From positions 30,259 to 85,577 of the forward strand of contig MNCI01004965.1 in assembly GCA_015680685.1 (NCBI GenBank): a stretch of 55,319 nucleotides of DNA, in the 5' to 3' direction. The position numbers and the translations under genes were made by a program. The first letter of the stretch is position 1. Each line of letters opens with the position of its first letter. The stretch is from Gnetum montanum (lineage: Eukaryota; Streptophyta; Gnetopsida; Gnetales; Gnetaceae). Positions 39,101 to 46,672 of this stretch are shown in pieces. The notes beneath the pieces were generated by a model. That model did not search any database. It was not told the DNA's origin and saw only the letters and a program-made list of their open reading frames with translations.

Positions 39101-42100
39101 AACTTGCACAACCTACAAATGTACTCTTCTCAAGGAAGTTGAATCCATCTTCCACTTTCAATTCTAAGATGATGAGAACTTAAAGCAAAGCTTGCTAATA
39201 GTATTCTAATACTTGATTGGAATAGCATATGAGAGATAGTGAGCTTCTGCATCTAGTTTATTAGATCCAATGTGATGCAAATAACATTGTTTCTTACCTT
39301 CTACATTAAATCACATTTGTGCTAAAACCTTCTGCTTGACTTTTAAAATGTGAATAAGAATTGTCATTCTAGCAACTTGGCATCCCAATCTAGCTCAACA
39401 CAATCCATATCAATGTATATCGGAATCTTCATTCAATTTCAGAATTTGACTAAATAATAGGAGTTGGAACAAAAATTCCAAAATTAACCACACTGGTTCT
39501 AGAATAGAACTAGAATAGGTGACATCTTAGGAAGTTCCTCTTTTATTTAATTTATATTAGTTGTGATAAAGCTAGGATGATGATGAAGATAAATCTTGAC
39601 TCCAATTCAAGGTGATTCTAGATGGCAATTCCAAATGATTGTAGGTGCTTCAAAGTTTTGATGTTTTATTAATAGAAATTAGGTATGTTTTTAAAATTGT
39701 TGTAAATGGGATCTTTGTTGATGTTCTTTCAATAAAGAAATGCTTGTGAGTATACTTTATTATGCCAATATATGTGATTTGCTATTGATTCATGAATCTA
39801 TTATGATTTCATGATTGTGATATATTTGAGTGGTGTTGATGAGCATGTGCTCATGATTTGTTTGATTTGGTGGTGATTTGTAGATTTATCTATACTTTCA
39901 TGATTGTGATGGATTTGAGTACTATTGATGATCATGTGCACATGATTTGTAGCATTTGGTGCTAATTTGTCAATCTATTTATGATTTCATAATTGTGACT
40001 GATTTTAGTGTTGTTGATGTGCTCATGAACTATGATGAATAGCACTTCTTGTACGCATTGGTTCTAAGCTTTGTTATGTATACACATTAATTATCATTTG
40101 AACAGTGATTCCTCAAAAGCTTAGGATTTCACATGTGTTGGTGATTGATTGAACCTATGATTCTTGTGTATGATTGAATATGAGTTATGTTAATGATTTG
40201 TTGAATGGGAAGGTGTTCAATTCCCTGTATTGTATTTTAAAACTTATCTAAAAAGCGTAAACATTTGTTTTGTAAGAAATATGTTTGAATATGTATGCTG
40301 AAATGGGTTTTAGAAAAATGGATATGCAAATATCTTCTATGTTATTTCAACAATCAGATCTGGAAACAACATGTTTTCTAGCATGTCTCAAAGACTAAAA
40401 CAGCTACATTTTGCTGATAAATAAAATTGGCATGAATGATTGAAAAAGAAATTAAGAAAATACATATTGCTAATGAACTTTACCTGTAATTCAAGACAGA
40501 AGAACGTGATCAATTAAAATGAGCCATTACCCGGAGGCTCAGATACCTGACCAATGTTTCGGGAATATTTTGCATATTACGGTTGTGTTATTTAAAATAA
40601 TAATAAGTATATAGAATGCTACATCCATTTTAGATGCAATATTCTTTTGAATTTCATTTATTATAGAATATAAGTACCCCCTTGATGACCATGATGACTT
40701 TTCAAGGATCATAAAAGGATGCAATGATAAGTCATCCACACAAAAGGGAAAATTTGCATCGTTGAACGTCTAAAGGAGAAGGTGTTTTACTCAGTTTTAA
40801 AACTAAGACTTTTACCTTATTATGTTTTCATTTTTAAACCCTTTCTTTGCATCTTATAATTCTGAAGGAATGCTCCTAGAAAATCATACATGGGCACATA
40901 TTCATTACTGTTAAATTTAGAAATCATGTGCTATTTTCAGAAAAAGAAGGAACAAGGATGGATATTGTGTTTGAAGTTTTAATAATCTGTCCTTCTTTTT
41001 GCTATATTAGATCAGGTGGAATTGAACTTGAGATATAGAAAGATCAAAATTTTAAAATATTAGAGATTGTCAAGCAGGGAATTGAACCTACAATCTGTCA
41101 AAATATATTTTTTAATAATCTGTAATAGTGAATAACCAAAGCGTTGAATTCATGATTTACTTCCTATGCATGTGATTTGTTTGTTTTATGCGTCACCTTA
41201 CCATACCAAGGAATCTAATTAAAGACCATCAATGAGCATATACCTAATAAATTATTGAAAATTTGAAAGATTCTTCTTCATTCTAATATTTATGTTTTTT
41301 CAGTTAACATAATTGTGCATTCATTGTAATAATAATTACCATTTTATATTAGAGTTAATTAGCAACATTTGTTTGTGTGTTTATATATTATTAAGACATA
41401 ATCAAATGATGGGAATCTTTCATAAGTATGGTGTGCTCGTTTTAATTATATATATATATATATCAACTCTTAAATTGGGTAATGTGAACTTTTCCATGAT
41501 AGTAGAAGTCTCAGATAGGTAGTATATTTGCCCCAACTTACTGCTAATCCGATAAAGTAAAATTAAAGCCATTCATCACAGTTAACATAATATGTGATTA
41601 CTACCTCTTGATGAAACATGATGACTGAATATCCCACAATTTGGAATACCTACGGAAGTCCCTGCCATCAGAAATAGATGTAAATTCTTCTGATGGCACC
41701 GTGCTGTAAAACAAATAATAACAATTAAATAAATTTTGAAATATCTTGTTATCTCAGCTACATAATATTTAATAAATGCAACCAGCTCCATTAGGAATAG
41801 TAATACAAATGTGTTTCTGAAGAAATTGAAAAAAGTTAGCAGATCACTAAAACACTTCCTCCTCACCAATATTGTAATTTTTCTACAGTTTGAAAGCATA
41901 CAGGCATATCATAACACAATCTACTTTTCGAATTATGGAGCGACTCTAAGCAGGACATATAACAATAATCGAATTTTTTCAACAGTTTTCCTTATAGTTT
42001 TATATTTTGAACAAATGACAAGAAAATCATATTAATTATAAAACATAAGTGATTTCAAGATTCAACTTTTTATGCAAGTTTCATCGACCTACCCTTCCCA

Positions 42101-45100
42101 GTTTACATCTTCTTGAAAGAAAATTAGTTCTTATCTAGAGACTCAAAACAAAAAACAAAATCATTATTATCACCCCTAGAGACGAGTTCCTCATAACACA
42201 TAAAACTGGTGCCCTTTTTCTTGGAAGTTATTCCAGGTCTAATATGGATAATTGGGATAGAATACATATTATTGAGTCTGTGAAAAAGAAGGGACTTGTC
42301 ATGGGCAAAACAAAGAGATTAATGACTTTCCAAGTATGGCTGTGTAAATAATTAATATTTTATTTATTACATAACTAGTAATTAAATGTAAACACTCACA
42401 ATCTGTAATCCAGAAATCCAACATCCTACAAAACAATCAAAGCCGCTAAATTCAAAACTTACAGTTTTTAATTCAAAAGTACAGATTGCCAACGTTGAAG
42501 GGGTTTGAGGAATTTTAGAATTGTTAACAGAGGCAAGAGAAAGAAAAGTCAAAGACCTCATGTCTGCAGTATGTTGCTTCAATAGGTGTCAGTTTCTAAT
42601 CTTGCTTGCTGCAATTTGTGAATTCTTATGCATCAGGACAGTCCAGAATTACATCCATCATTCCCACTCTTTAATATGATAGCAGGAGAAGAAATGTTCT
42701 CACCTTTCAGAGCACAAGCTTCACAACCCACATTTCAACAAGGAATTGCATGGAACTTGGATGTCCATGAAAGGAAAGTGATTGCCTCCTGATTTTATTT
42801 TGGTGCAATCCTTTTCAGTGCCTGTCGAAGCCTAAATTTGAAAGATATTTGATGCAGCATTCAGTACGGGTGCAATTTCAAAGCATCTACATGTGATCAA
42901 CTACAAAGATCATTATTTAATGTGTGTGTAAATGATCATAATAAATTAGTGGATGAATATAGGTATCAGAGTGCTATGTTTTAAGATTTAACATTCCGGC
43001 CTTCATGAAATTAACTTTGCATTACTGCTTGTTATAAGTGGTATTGGAAGTATATTTGAGAACATAAATAGCAAGAAGTAGACAAGGCTGACAATGAAGT
43101 ATTTAAACAAGCTTTCCTACATGTATTATTTAGAATTTCCACAACAAAAGAGGATGATACTGTTTAAATAACACATTGGTAGCAATGCTTGATGGTAACA
43201 CTTAAGGGGCAGGACACATACATAGATTTCTGATATTGTTGTGTAGCCCCAGGTTGTTTATCCTATCAATATCCTTGTTGATCTCAGGTCCTATACCACG
43301 AGTGCTAAAGTAGATAGTAGGAATCCAAACATGGATCCTAAAATTAGTAACACTCTTGAGATGATGATTACCAAGGTGAAAAAAGCTAAGCAAAGTCAAA
43401 AAGCTGAGATCCAAGTGGGGAAAGAAAAAATGTAGTTGTTCACGTGTTGGTATTTTGATATATTTGATAATTGTGTATTGCTTACTGAACTTTGTCTGTT
43501 ATTTTGAACTTTTGATGTTTTACCATGTTGTATTTGAAATGAACAAACATGTGGTAAGTGGTAATTATGTTGCCTTTAATAAGGTAGCTACCTTGTTGTT
43601 ATACACTCTTTTCCAAACTAAGCTTTTCAAGTTGTATATTTCAAACAAACTTAACACCACATTGTTAATCATACCATTGTCATGTGTACTTTCACACTTG
43701 GTTGAAGCATAATTGCTACTTCTCTCATACAATAGATAACAAATAATAATACTTTAATTGATCAAAAACATATTTTGACTATCCTCTTGGTATTTAACTA
43801 AGTTTTTTTCATGGTAACCAAAGCTAAAATGACTATCCTTTACTCAAATGGATTAAAACATGTTTGGATTGATGTTGTGTTGATATGTTGAGAAATTCTT
43901 CCATTTCTTTATAAATGCTAAATCATAAGTCATAGTTGTCAGTCTCCAAAACTATATAAGCACTTGCTCCATACTAGATATGTAGTAATTTAGCACAAAG
44001 AATTAGATCAGACAAGAATCTCAAATTGGAATGTTCTTGTGTATAGCTGAAGTCCAAGATCAATAGATATTTAATCACAAGCTAAATGGAACGAAAAAAC
44101 AAAAGATTATATTGGGAAGAAAACTATCATACAGAACCTCGAAGAAAGACCACTTTTAGTCTACTCTAGCTAAGAAAACATAAAATGTAAATAAAAAGTA
44201 ACCATTTTCTTTTTCTGAAATATGGTTTGAAAAGCATTAGTGAATAAAGCATAATCTCACAACTGGAAAAAATCTTTTCCTTGGGTATGTTTCTTGGTAA
44301 TTTTTTCCATCCTCAAATAAACAACCTACAGCCAATGAGACATACTGGATTCTGCAAATAATCCTACCTGGCATTGCACGTGCATGTGATAATTCAACCA
44401 ATTCATACATATGTGCATTTTATCATATTATAAAAAGTGAGTGATAATAAAACATTACTTGAAATTGTCTATGCATATGTTGCCAATAATAATACTAATA
44501 ATAAATAGTTTCGGAAATGAGAGAGAGAAAGTTCACACTGTTAAACAAAATTGCAAGGAGGTTGAGTTATTGACGTCATCTCAGAATCTAAGGATGAGAC
44601 TGAGAAATTGGTGGAATTACCCAAGCTAACTGAGAACCCTAATACAACACTCAAAGGACAGAGAACATAAAATGACTGGTTTCCATATGCTGTTCTTTGT
44701 GGAAAACTGTCAACTGCCCTATATAGCAGAGATTCAAAGCATTTGAAATTCAATTGTGACTTCAACAAAACTGTGCTAATCTATCTGGTGAAAGCTCATT
44801 GTCAAAGAGCCATCAACTAGAGGATCAATGCTCATCTGCCAAGGCAGGCTCAGAAGTATCAGTGGATAAAGGAAAGCTCAACCTCTTTCCAAGTGACTGC
44901 ACCCAAGCTCAATTTGAGGTCTTCCTAGCCAATTGGGCAGGATTAAAGAATCTTGTGCTGCTTATGTAACCATCAAAATTCAACTTTTGACAGCAAGATA
45001 TTCCACATGTTACCATTAAAACTCAATTTTTGACTTTATACCAGGTTCATCTATTCAGCAAGCACAGAGTTCATATTTTGAATTTTTATTGGCAATTGGG

Positions 45101-46672
45101 GCAGACTAGATACCTTGCTTACGTGAACTTACCAAAACAGGCATTAATCTTCTTGAAGTAGTCAGTCTATGTTTGTTTATGAGGAGTAGGGAAAGGGGAT
45201 ATTCACCATGGTTTATTGCAAAATCAAGCTAGAAAGAAATGAAAGAAGCATAGACTGATAAACGCAGCAGGGCCTATCGAGCCAAGGGAATGATTCTCTT
45301 CTCAGTTTTTGCTAAAGAAGAAGAGAAAGATCTGGAGCAGCTTGGCCATGCCTATCCATTTTATCTTAACCAAGCATGGTCCAGTAACTAGGAAAGGATT
45401 TTTAACTTCTCCAGTGATGCAGATGATGAACATCAATCATGTTGCAGAGTAAGCGGCTTAGCAACAGAATTTGTACCTGAAATGCCGATAGTGAAATCAT
45501 TATAGGAAAATGATGTCTGATTGTTGGTGGGCTTTCCTTTAGCTTTCATTTGGAATTGCAAAAGAGCTGCTGCTACTCTGTCCCTTTCGTTGTTTCTCAT
45601 TTCTGAGGTCCATCATTTTTTATCATTTTTATCCCAAGACTGCCCTTGTTATCTGTGATTTTCAGCCTATTTTGCTGCCCCAATCTGGAATTGTGCAGCA
45701 AATCTATTTAGTTTTTCACTGTGCGCTAAAGAAATTTGTGGCTGCTGTGTATCCACAGTGTCAAGTTTCCCAAAAATGACTTGGTTCACTAGAACTACAG
45801 AATAATGGTTCTGAATTTCGACAGTTACATGGACATCAGGAAATTCTTTAATCCTGCCGCTAATTGTAATAAGAGAAAATTGAGGACGGAAGGGAAGCGC
45901 CATATCCATGCGTGTGCCAAAATTAGAAGCAATTTCTAACGGATCTAGAAAACGTATTAGTGAATGAGTGGAAACGTGCATAGACTACCGCAAATCACGT
46001 GGTATGTAGCTTGACAACCTTCATTGTTCATCATCTTCATTCAAGTATCTCTTGTCTGCACCAAGCAACTCCACTCTAATAGAAATTTAAATACATAAGT
46101 TGATAACAACTTGAATGGACAAGCGATGGCATTTGCAGGAGGAAATCGCACAGCACCGCAGTGAAGTTTTGGTCACCAAAAATAGCTATTTACCCCGGGA
46201 CCTCTCCGTTTGAGAGTGACAAACAGTGGAGACGAGTCACAAAGTTCATCAAAAAGACAAAGAAACATTAACTCGCACGATTCTGCTAGCAGCAGCTACC
46301 AGCGAGCATAAATCAGAGATGAACGAAGCGCAGACGCCAAAGACCTCATTTCAGCCATCTCCAGTTCAAAACAATTGCAACGACAGAAAAATGAATACCA
46401 ATAAAGAGATGAAGAAGCACCTTACACGAAAAGCGCATATCAGAGATCATCAAAGCGCAAACGCCTAAAACCTTATTTCTCTCCCAGCAATTCAGTAATC
46501 TCGAATTCAAAACAACTGCAACAAAAGAAGAATGAATGCGAGTAAAGTAACGAAGCAACTTACACGAAGAAGCGAAATGAGAAACAAGCGAAGGCGACTT
46601 ATGCTGCTGCGCTCTGGATGCAAGGGGCGAGCCGGAGAGCAGTGCCGAAGGAAAACTACCCAAAGCAGCCAT
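3031..46672 (-). CDS. SBE2: Class II starch branching enzyme (1,4-alpha-glucan branching enzyme), 23 exons, complete
   Basis: Cuts alpha-1,4 glucan chains and rejoins them through alpha-1,6 links, branching amylopectin in plastids (EC 2.4.1.18 family). Exons on the minus strand: 46672-46564, 41703-41605, 37346-37036, 36826-36696, 29726-29628, 29486-29444, 29269-29210, 27273-27193, 26726-26610, 26520-26437, 25959-25838, 24091-23972, 23383-23254, 23102-22992, 22787-22659, 21847-21741, 21548-21404, 5854-5707, 5594-5494, 5238-5161, 4800-4645, 3460-3386, 3135-3031. They total 2661 nt (886 residues); all introns are GT-AG and phases agree. Seen: Ser-rich plastid transit-like N terminus; Ser/Glu-rich linker to about residue 175; CBM48 about 245-330; GH13 regions DIVHSH (455-460), GFRFDGVTS (nucleophile D526), VGEDVSG (acid/base E581), YAESHDQ (H649, D650); all-beta C-terminal domain. 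Class II is chosen for [10 protein letters not shown] and the short C terminus. No stop or frameshift was found. Least certain are exons 1-3, which are poorly conserved in this family. Confidence 0.95.
3386..3460 (-). CDS. SBE2: SBE2 exon 22
   Basis: 75 nt, phase 0. Encodes [20 protein letters not shown], conserved in class II enzymes. Acceptor GCTGCAG, donor AAT|GTAAGT. Confidence 0.97.
3461..4644 (-). other. SBE2 intron 21
   Basis: 1184 nt, AT-rich. No exon-like or repeat structure was recognised; short frames near 4039-4221 show no family resemblance. Confidence 0.7.
4645..4800 (-). CDS. SBE2: SBE2 exon 21
   Basis: 156 nt, phase 0. Encodes [31 protein letters not shown] and [12 protein letters not shown], the start of the C-terminal all-beta domain. 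Acceptor CTGACAG, donor AAG|GTGAGT. Confidence 0.98.
4801..5160 (-). other. SBE2 intron 20
   Basis: 360 nt of AT-rich intron between exons 21 and 20; nothing else seen. Confidence 0.8.
5161..5238 (-). CDS. SBE2: SBE2 exon 20
   Basis: 78 nt, phase 0. Encodes [20 protein letters not shown] and LEAEYG, conserved at the end of the barrel. Acceptor ATTCCCAG, donor GGA|GTATGT. Confidence 0.98.
5494..5594 (-). CDS. SBE2: SBE2 exon 19
   Basis: 101 nt. Encodes [20 protein letters not shown], then the KCRRRFDL signature. Acceptor ATGTCCAG, donor CTG|GTAACT. Confidence 0.98.
5707..5854 (-). CDS. SBE2: SBE2 exon 18
   Basis: 148 nt, phase 0 to 1. Encodes [39 protein letters not shown] and FMGNEFGHP. 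Lies across intron 17 from exon 17 and joins it in frame. Acceptor TGTGCAG, donor CCAG|GTCCAT. Confidence 0.98.
5855..7212 (-). other. SBE2 intron 17, part left of the LTR element
   Basis: AT-rich intron DNA up to the TCTCA target duplication. No coding or repeat family recognised. Confidence 0.6.
7218..7804 (-). repeat. 3' LTR of the intron 17 element
   Basis: 587 bp, TG...CA ends. Aligned by eye it differs from the right LTR at a few percent of sites, mostly transitions, plus a short indel near 7365. The insertion is therefore not recent. Confidence 0.9.
11814..11945 (+). repeat. Near-identical 67/64-bp direct repeat around a single N
   Basis: Bases 11814-11880 and 11882-11945 are almost the same, differing by one substitution and a 3-base indel, with one N (11881) between. 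This is what two overlapping contig ends joined without merging look like. Confidence 0.85.
13410..13990 (-). repeat. 5' LTR of the intron 17 element
   Basis: 581 bp; adjoins the primer binding site at 13407. Target duplication TCTCA follows at 13991-13995. Confidence 0.9.
13996..17454 (-). other. SBE2 intron 17, middle part
   Basis: AT-rich intron DNA. Contains an imperfect local duplication at about 15418-15492 (CTGGCTGGACAACAAT twice) and the LINE-type tail at 16326-16357. Short frames here resemble no known family. Confidence 0.5.
16326..16357 (+). mobile_element. LINE-type 3' tail (GATGAT terminus)
   Basis: TTGTTGGGACAAGGCTAGG followed by (ATG)n. Plant RTE-type LINEs end in a GGGA(T/C)AAGGCT-like motif with a trinucleotide repeat. 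A second copy is at 39559-39590. Only the tail is recognisable. Confidence 0.4.
17455..17909. repeat. Diverged 0.46-kb direct repeat, copy A
   Basis: Matches copy B (18373-18849) through shared blocks such as CATACCTTG, GAAGTGGAGATGA, GGGTTGAGTT and CAAAGTTGTTGAAG, in the same order. The spacer is about 460 bp. Possibly an old LTR-like or dispersed repeat pair. Confidence 0.65.
18373..18849. repeat. Diverged 0.46-kb direct repeat, copy B
   Basis: Same orientation and block order as copy A. No TG...CA ends or target duplication could be defined, so the repeat type is open. Confidence 0.65.
18850..21300 (-). other. SBE2 intron 17, part next to exon 17
   Basis: AT-rich. Includes a CT microsatellite near 20376-20390. 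No gene or mobile element recognised. Confidence 0.5.
21301..21395 (+). repeat. 48-bp tandem duplication beside exon 17 donor
   Basis: Two near-perfect 48-bp units (from 21301 and 21349) end 9 bp from exon 17, just inside intron 17. Either a recent duplication or an assembly seam. Confidence 0.9.
21404..21548 (-). CDS. SBE2: SBE2 exon 17 (GH13 region IV)
   Basis: 145 nt. Encodes [38 protein letters not shown] and ends DK. H649 and D650 form region IV. The donor GTCTGA is a poor match to consensus. Eight bases past the exon begins a perfect 48-bp tandem duplication, and the 15.5 kb intron 17 follows. Confidence 0.96.
21741..21847 (-). CDS. SBE2: SBE2 exon 16
   Basis: 107 nt, phase 0 to 2. 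Encodes [20 protein letters not shown] and [13 protein letters not shown]. Acceptor TTGACAG, donor AA|GTAAGT. Confidence 0.98.
21848..22658 (-). other. SBE2 intron 15
   Basis: 811 nt, AT-rich, nothing further recognised. Confidence 0.8.
22659..22787 (-). CDS. SBE2: SBE2 exon 15 (acid/base Glu)
   Basis: 129 nt, phase 0. Encodes [20 protein letters not shown] and ends VGED, with E581 as the general acid/base of region III. Acceptor TCTCCAG, donor GAT|GTAAGT. Confidence 0.98.
22992..23102 (-). CDS. SBE2: SBE2 exon 14 (catalytic nucleophile)
   Basis: 111 nt, phase 0. Encodes [20 protein letters not shown] and [11 protein letters not shown]524 and the nucleophile D526 of GH13 region II lie here. 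Acceptor TGTCTAG, donor CAA|GTATGC. Confidence 0.98.
23254..23383 (-). CDS. SBE2: SBE2 exon 13
   Basis: 130 nt. Encodes [17 protein letters not shown], then [20 protein letters not shown]. Acceptor TTGGTAG, donor GAG|GTATTC. It completes the DIVHSH motif begun in exon 12. Confidence 0.97.
23384..23971 (-). other. SBE2 intron 12
   Basis: 588 nt, AT-rich; splits the Ser codon of DIVHSH. Nothing else seen. Confidence 0.8.
23972..24091 (-). CDS. SBE2: SBE2 exon 12 (GH13 region I)
   Basis: 120 nt. Encodes [20 protein letters not shown] and ends in MDIVH, the catalytic region I. The Ser of DIVHSH is split with exon 13. Acceptor TTGACAG, donor AG|GTAAAA. Confidence 0.97.
24092..25837 (-). other. 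SBE2 intron 11, with an unidentified coding-like segment
   Basis: 1746 nt. The part at about 24400-24934 is less AT-rich than the rest and contains a coding-like minus-strand segment (see findings). The remainder shows no structure I recognise. Confidence 0.6.
24728..24934 (-). pseudogene. Unidentified coding-like fragment in intron 11
   Basis: After an acceptor-like TTTTTCAG, 69 codons read [20 protein letters not shown], one TGA, then [20 protein letters not shown] and [11 protein letters not shown] before TAA. The balanced composition differs from nearby intron frames. It is not part of the branching enzyme. I do not recognise the protein; it may be a captured gene fragment or chance. Confidence 0.3.
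25838..25959 (-). CDS. SBE2: SBE2 exon 11
   Basis: 122 nt, phase 0 to 2. Encodes [19 protein letters not shown] and [18 protein letters not shown], strongly conserved in plant branching enzymes. Acceptor ATTTGCAG, donor GG|GTAATG. Confidence 0.97.
25960..26436 (-). other. SBE2 intron 10
   Basis: 477 nt, no recognisable insert. Confidence 0.8.
26437..26520 (-). CDS. SBE2: SBE2 exon 10
   Basis: 84 nt, phase 0. Encodes [20 protein letters not shown], the first barrel strand of the GH13 domain (IYEAHVGMS motif). Acceptor ATTGCAG, donor ACG|GTTAGG. The preceding intron is only 89 nt. Confidence 0.97.
26610..26726 (-). CDS. SBE2: SBE2 exon 9
   Basis: 117 nt, phase 0. Encodes [19 protein letters not shown] and [17 protein letters not shown], which link CBM48 to the GH13 barrel. 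Acceptor CTTTAG, donor GAA|GTAAGC. Confidence 0.97.
26727..27192 (-). other. SBE2 intron 8
   Basis: 466 nt; holds an (AAAAT)n microsatellite near 27143-27167 and nothing else of note. Confidence 0.8.
27193..27273 (-). CDS. SBE2: SBE2 exon 8
   Basis: 81 nt, phase 0. Encodes the conserved run from [16 protein letters not shown] to PHGSRVK at the end of CBM48. Acceptor AATCAGCAG, donor AAG|GTATTG. Confidence 0.97.
27274..29209 (-). other. SBE2 intron 7
   Basis: 1936 nt. A minus-strand frame at 27943-28170 is open but resembles no family I know. No repeat ends were found. Confidence 0.6.
29210..29269 (-). CDS. SBE2: SBE2 exon 7
   Basis: 60 nt, phase 0 at both ends, encoding [20 protein letters not shown], the glucan-binding strand region of CBM48. 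Acceptor TTTGCAG; donor AAG|GTTTAA, which fits the consensus poorly. Confidence 0.97.
29444..29486 (-). CDS. SBE2: SBE2 exon 6 (43 nt)
   Basis: A very short exon encoding [15 protein letters not shown], the most recognisable CBM48 motif of branching enzymes. Acceptor TTCTGTAG, donor AAG|GTGTGT. Its first base completes the Ser codon begun by exon 5. Confidence 0.97.
29628..29726 (-). CDS. SBE2: SBE2 exon 5
   Basis: 99 nt. Encodes [19 protein letters not shown] and the start of the CBM48 domain ([11 protein letters not shown]). It follows the 7.0 kb intron 4, which holds the copia element. Acceptor TTTTTGTAG, donor AG|GTAATT. Confidence 0.95.
29985..30448 (-). mobile_element. 5'-truncated poly(A) retroposon with 11-bp target duplication, intron 4
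   Basis: GC-rich island in AT-rich intron DNA. Both sides carry GGTCATGGAAA (29974-29984 and 30449-30459), an 11-bp target-site duplication. On the minus strand it opens with codons for [19 protein letters not shown], a charged coiled-coil stretch, then RQWLR. A G13 run (30327-30339) shifts the frame, after which [20 protein letters not shown], a TAG and [20 protein letters not shown] follow. It ends TCCCAAACATTCTCTCTC and an A-rich tail. This is the hallmark of LINE-type (target-primed) insertion. The longer plus-strand relative is at 780-2384. Confidence 0.8.
30708..31290 (-). repeat. 3' LTR of the copia element
   Basis: 583 bp. Differs from the 5' LTR by about two dozen changes by eye, mostly transitions, so it is younger than the intron 17 element but not fresh. 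Confidence 0.95.
33566..33741. other. Assembly gap (176 N)
   Basis: Run of N inside the copia integrase coding region. The missing integrase core should be longer than the gap, so the gap length is probably an estimate. Confidence 0.98.
33808..33893 (-). repeat. 42-bp perfect tandem duplication in copia pol
   Basis: Two 42-bp units, in frame, doubling [14 protein letters not shown]. Lies 66 bp from the N gap. Confidence 0.9.
35197..35782 (-). repeat. 5' LTR of the copia element
   Basis: 586 bp, directly followed (leftward) by the primer binding site. Confidence 0.95.
35788..36695 (-). other. SBE2 intron 4 remainder
   Basis: AT-rich intron DNA between the copia target duplication and exon 4; nothing recognised. 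Confidence 0.7.
36696..36826 (-). CDS. SBE2: SBE2 exon 4
   Basis: 131 nt. Contains the conserved [17 protein letters not shown] segment and ends HLEYR, split CG|G with exon 5. The acceptor (TTGACAAG) has a weak pyrimidine tract; the start was fixed by phase with exon 3. The donor is GTAAGT. Confidence 0.9.
37036..37346 (-). CDS. SBE2: SBE2 exon 3 (Ser/Glu-rich N-terminal extension)
   Basis: 311 nt, acceptor TTTTTCAG, donor AAG|GTATCT. It encodes a low-complexity Ser, Glu and Pro rich stretch ([19 protein letters not shown]...). This matches in character the variable N-terminal extension of class II branching enzymes and ends in phase 0 before the conserved core. Confidence 0.85.
37347..38456 (-). 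other. SBE2 intron 2, part beside exon 3
   Basis: AT-rich and A-rich DNA with no recognised gene or repeat ends. Confidence 0.6.
38457..38889. mobile_element. MITE-like element with 15-bp terminal inverted repeats
   Basis: 433 bp with ends TTAGGGTGTGTTTGG and CCAAATACACCCTAA, inverted repeats with one mismatch. GGGTGTGTTTGG ends and TTA/TAA flanks recall Tourist (PIF/Harbinger) MITEs, but no longer target duplication is visible. No coding capacity. Confidence 0.55.
39000..39228 (-). pseudogene. LINE ORF2 C-terminal remnant in intron 2
   Basis: One minus-strand frame with two stops reads [36 protein letters not shown]. The CxxC...E(D/E)E...FLxC pattern is the zinc-finger-like region found after RT in plant LINEs. 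The rest of the element was not found. Confidence 0.55.
39559..39590 (+). mobile_element. Second LINE-type 3' tail
   Basis: TAGTTGTGATAAAGCTAGG then (ATG)n, similar to the tail at 16326-16357. It is on the strand opposite to the LINE remnant at 39000-39228, so it belongs to another insertion. Confidence 0.35.
39591..41604 (-). other. SBE2 intron 2, part beside exon 2
   Basis: Contains degenerate TGATT-rich repetition at about 39770-40030 (variants of CATGATTGTGATxxATTTGAGT). No exon was found. Confidence 0.5.
41605..41703 (-). CDS. SBE2: SBE2 exon 2
   Basis: 99 nt, phase 1 to phase 1, acceptor TTTACAG and donor GAG|GTAGT. The phase-compatible reading ([14 protein letters not shown]...) prolongs the basic, Ser-rich transit region. 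A second frame is also open, but joins to neither neighbour without a stop. Skipping this exon would keep the frame. Confidence 0.75.
41704..46308 (-). other. SBE2 intron 1
   Basis: AT-rich except toward exon 1. A 104-codon minus-strand frame at 45667-45981 is open but unlike any family I know. No mobile element ends were recognised. Confidence 0.5.
46309..46565 (-). repeat. Tandem duplication containing the exon 1 donor site
   Basis: Two imperfect units of roughly 130 bp (about 46309-46437 and 46438-46565). Each ends at a donor: TCGT|GTAAGT (GT at 46563-46562) and TCGT|GTAAGG (GT at 46425-46424). Shared blocks include TTCAAAACAA(T/C)TGCAAC and TTACACGAA. See findings for coding consequences. 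Confidence 0.75.
46564..46672 (-). CDS. SBE2: SBE2 exon 1 (start codon, transit peptide)
   Basis: Begins [19 protein letters not shown], rich in Ser and Ala with no acidic residue, as plastid transit peptides are. The ATG has G at -3 and G at +4, and is the first in-frame ATG after a CT-rich leader. The exon ends with one base of a codon before GTAAGT. A second copy of this donor lies 138 nt further on (see findings). Confidence 0.85.

Noticed and set aside
45667-45981. 104-codon minus-strand frame in intron 1
   Set aside because: Considered as an extra SBE2 exon, but exons 1 and 2 already join in phase, no branching-enzyme similarity is present, and it starts and stops within the intron.
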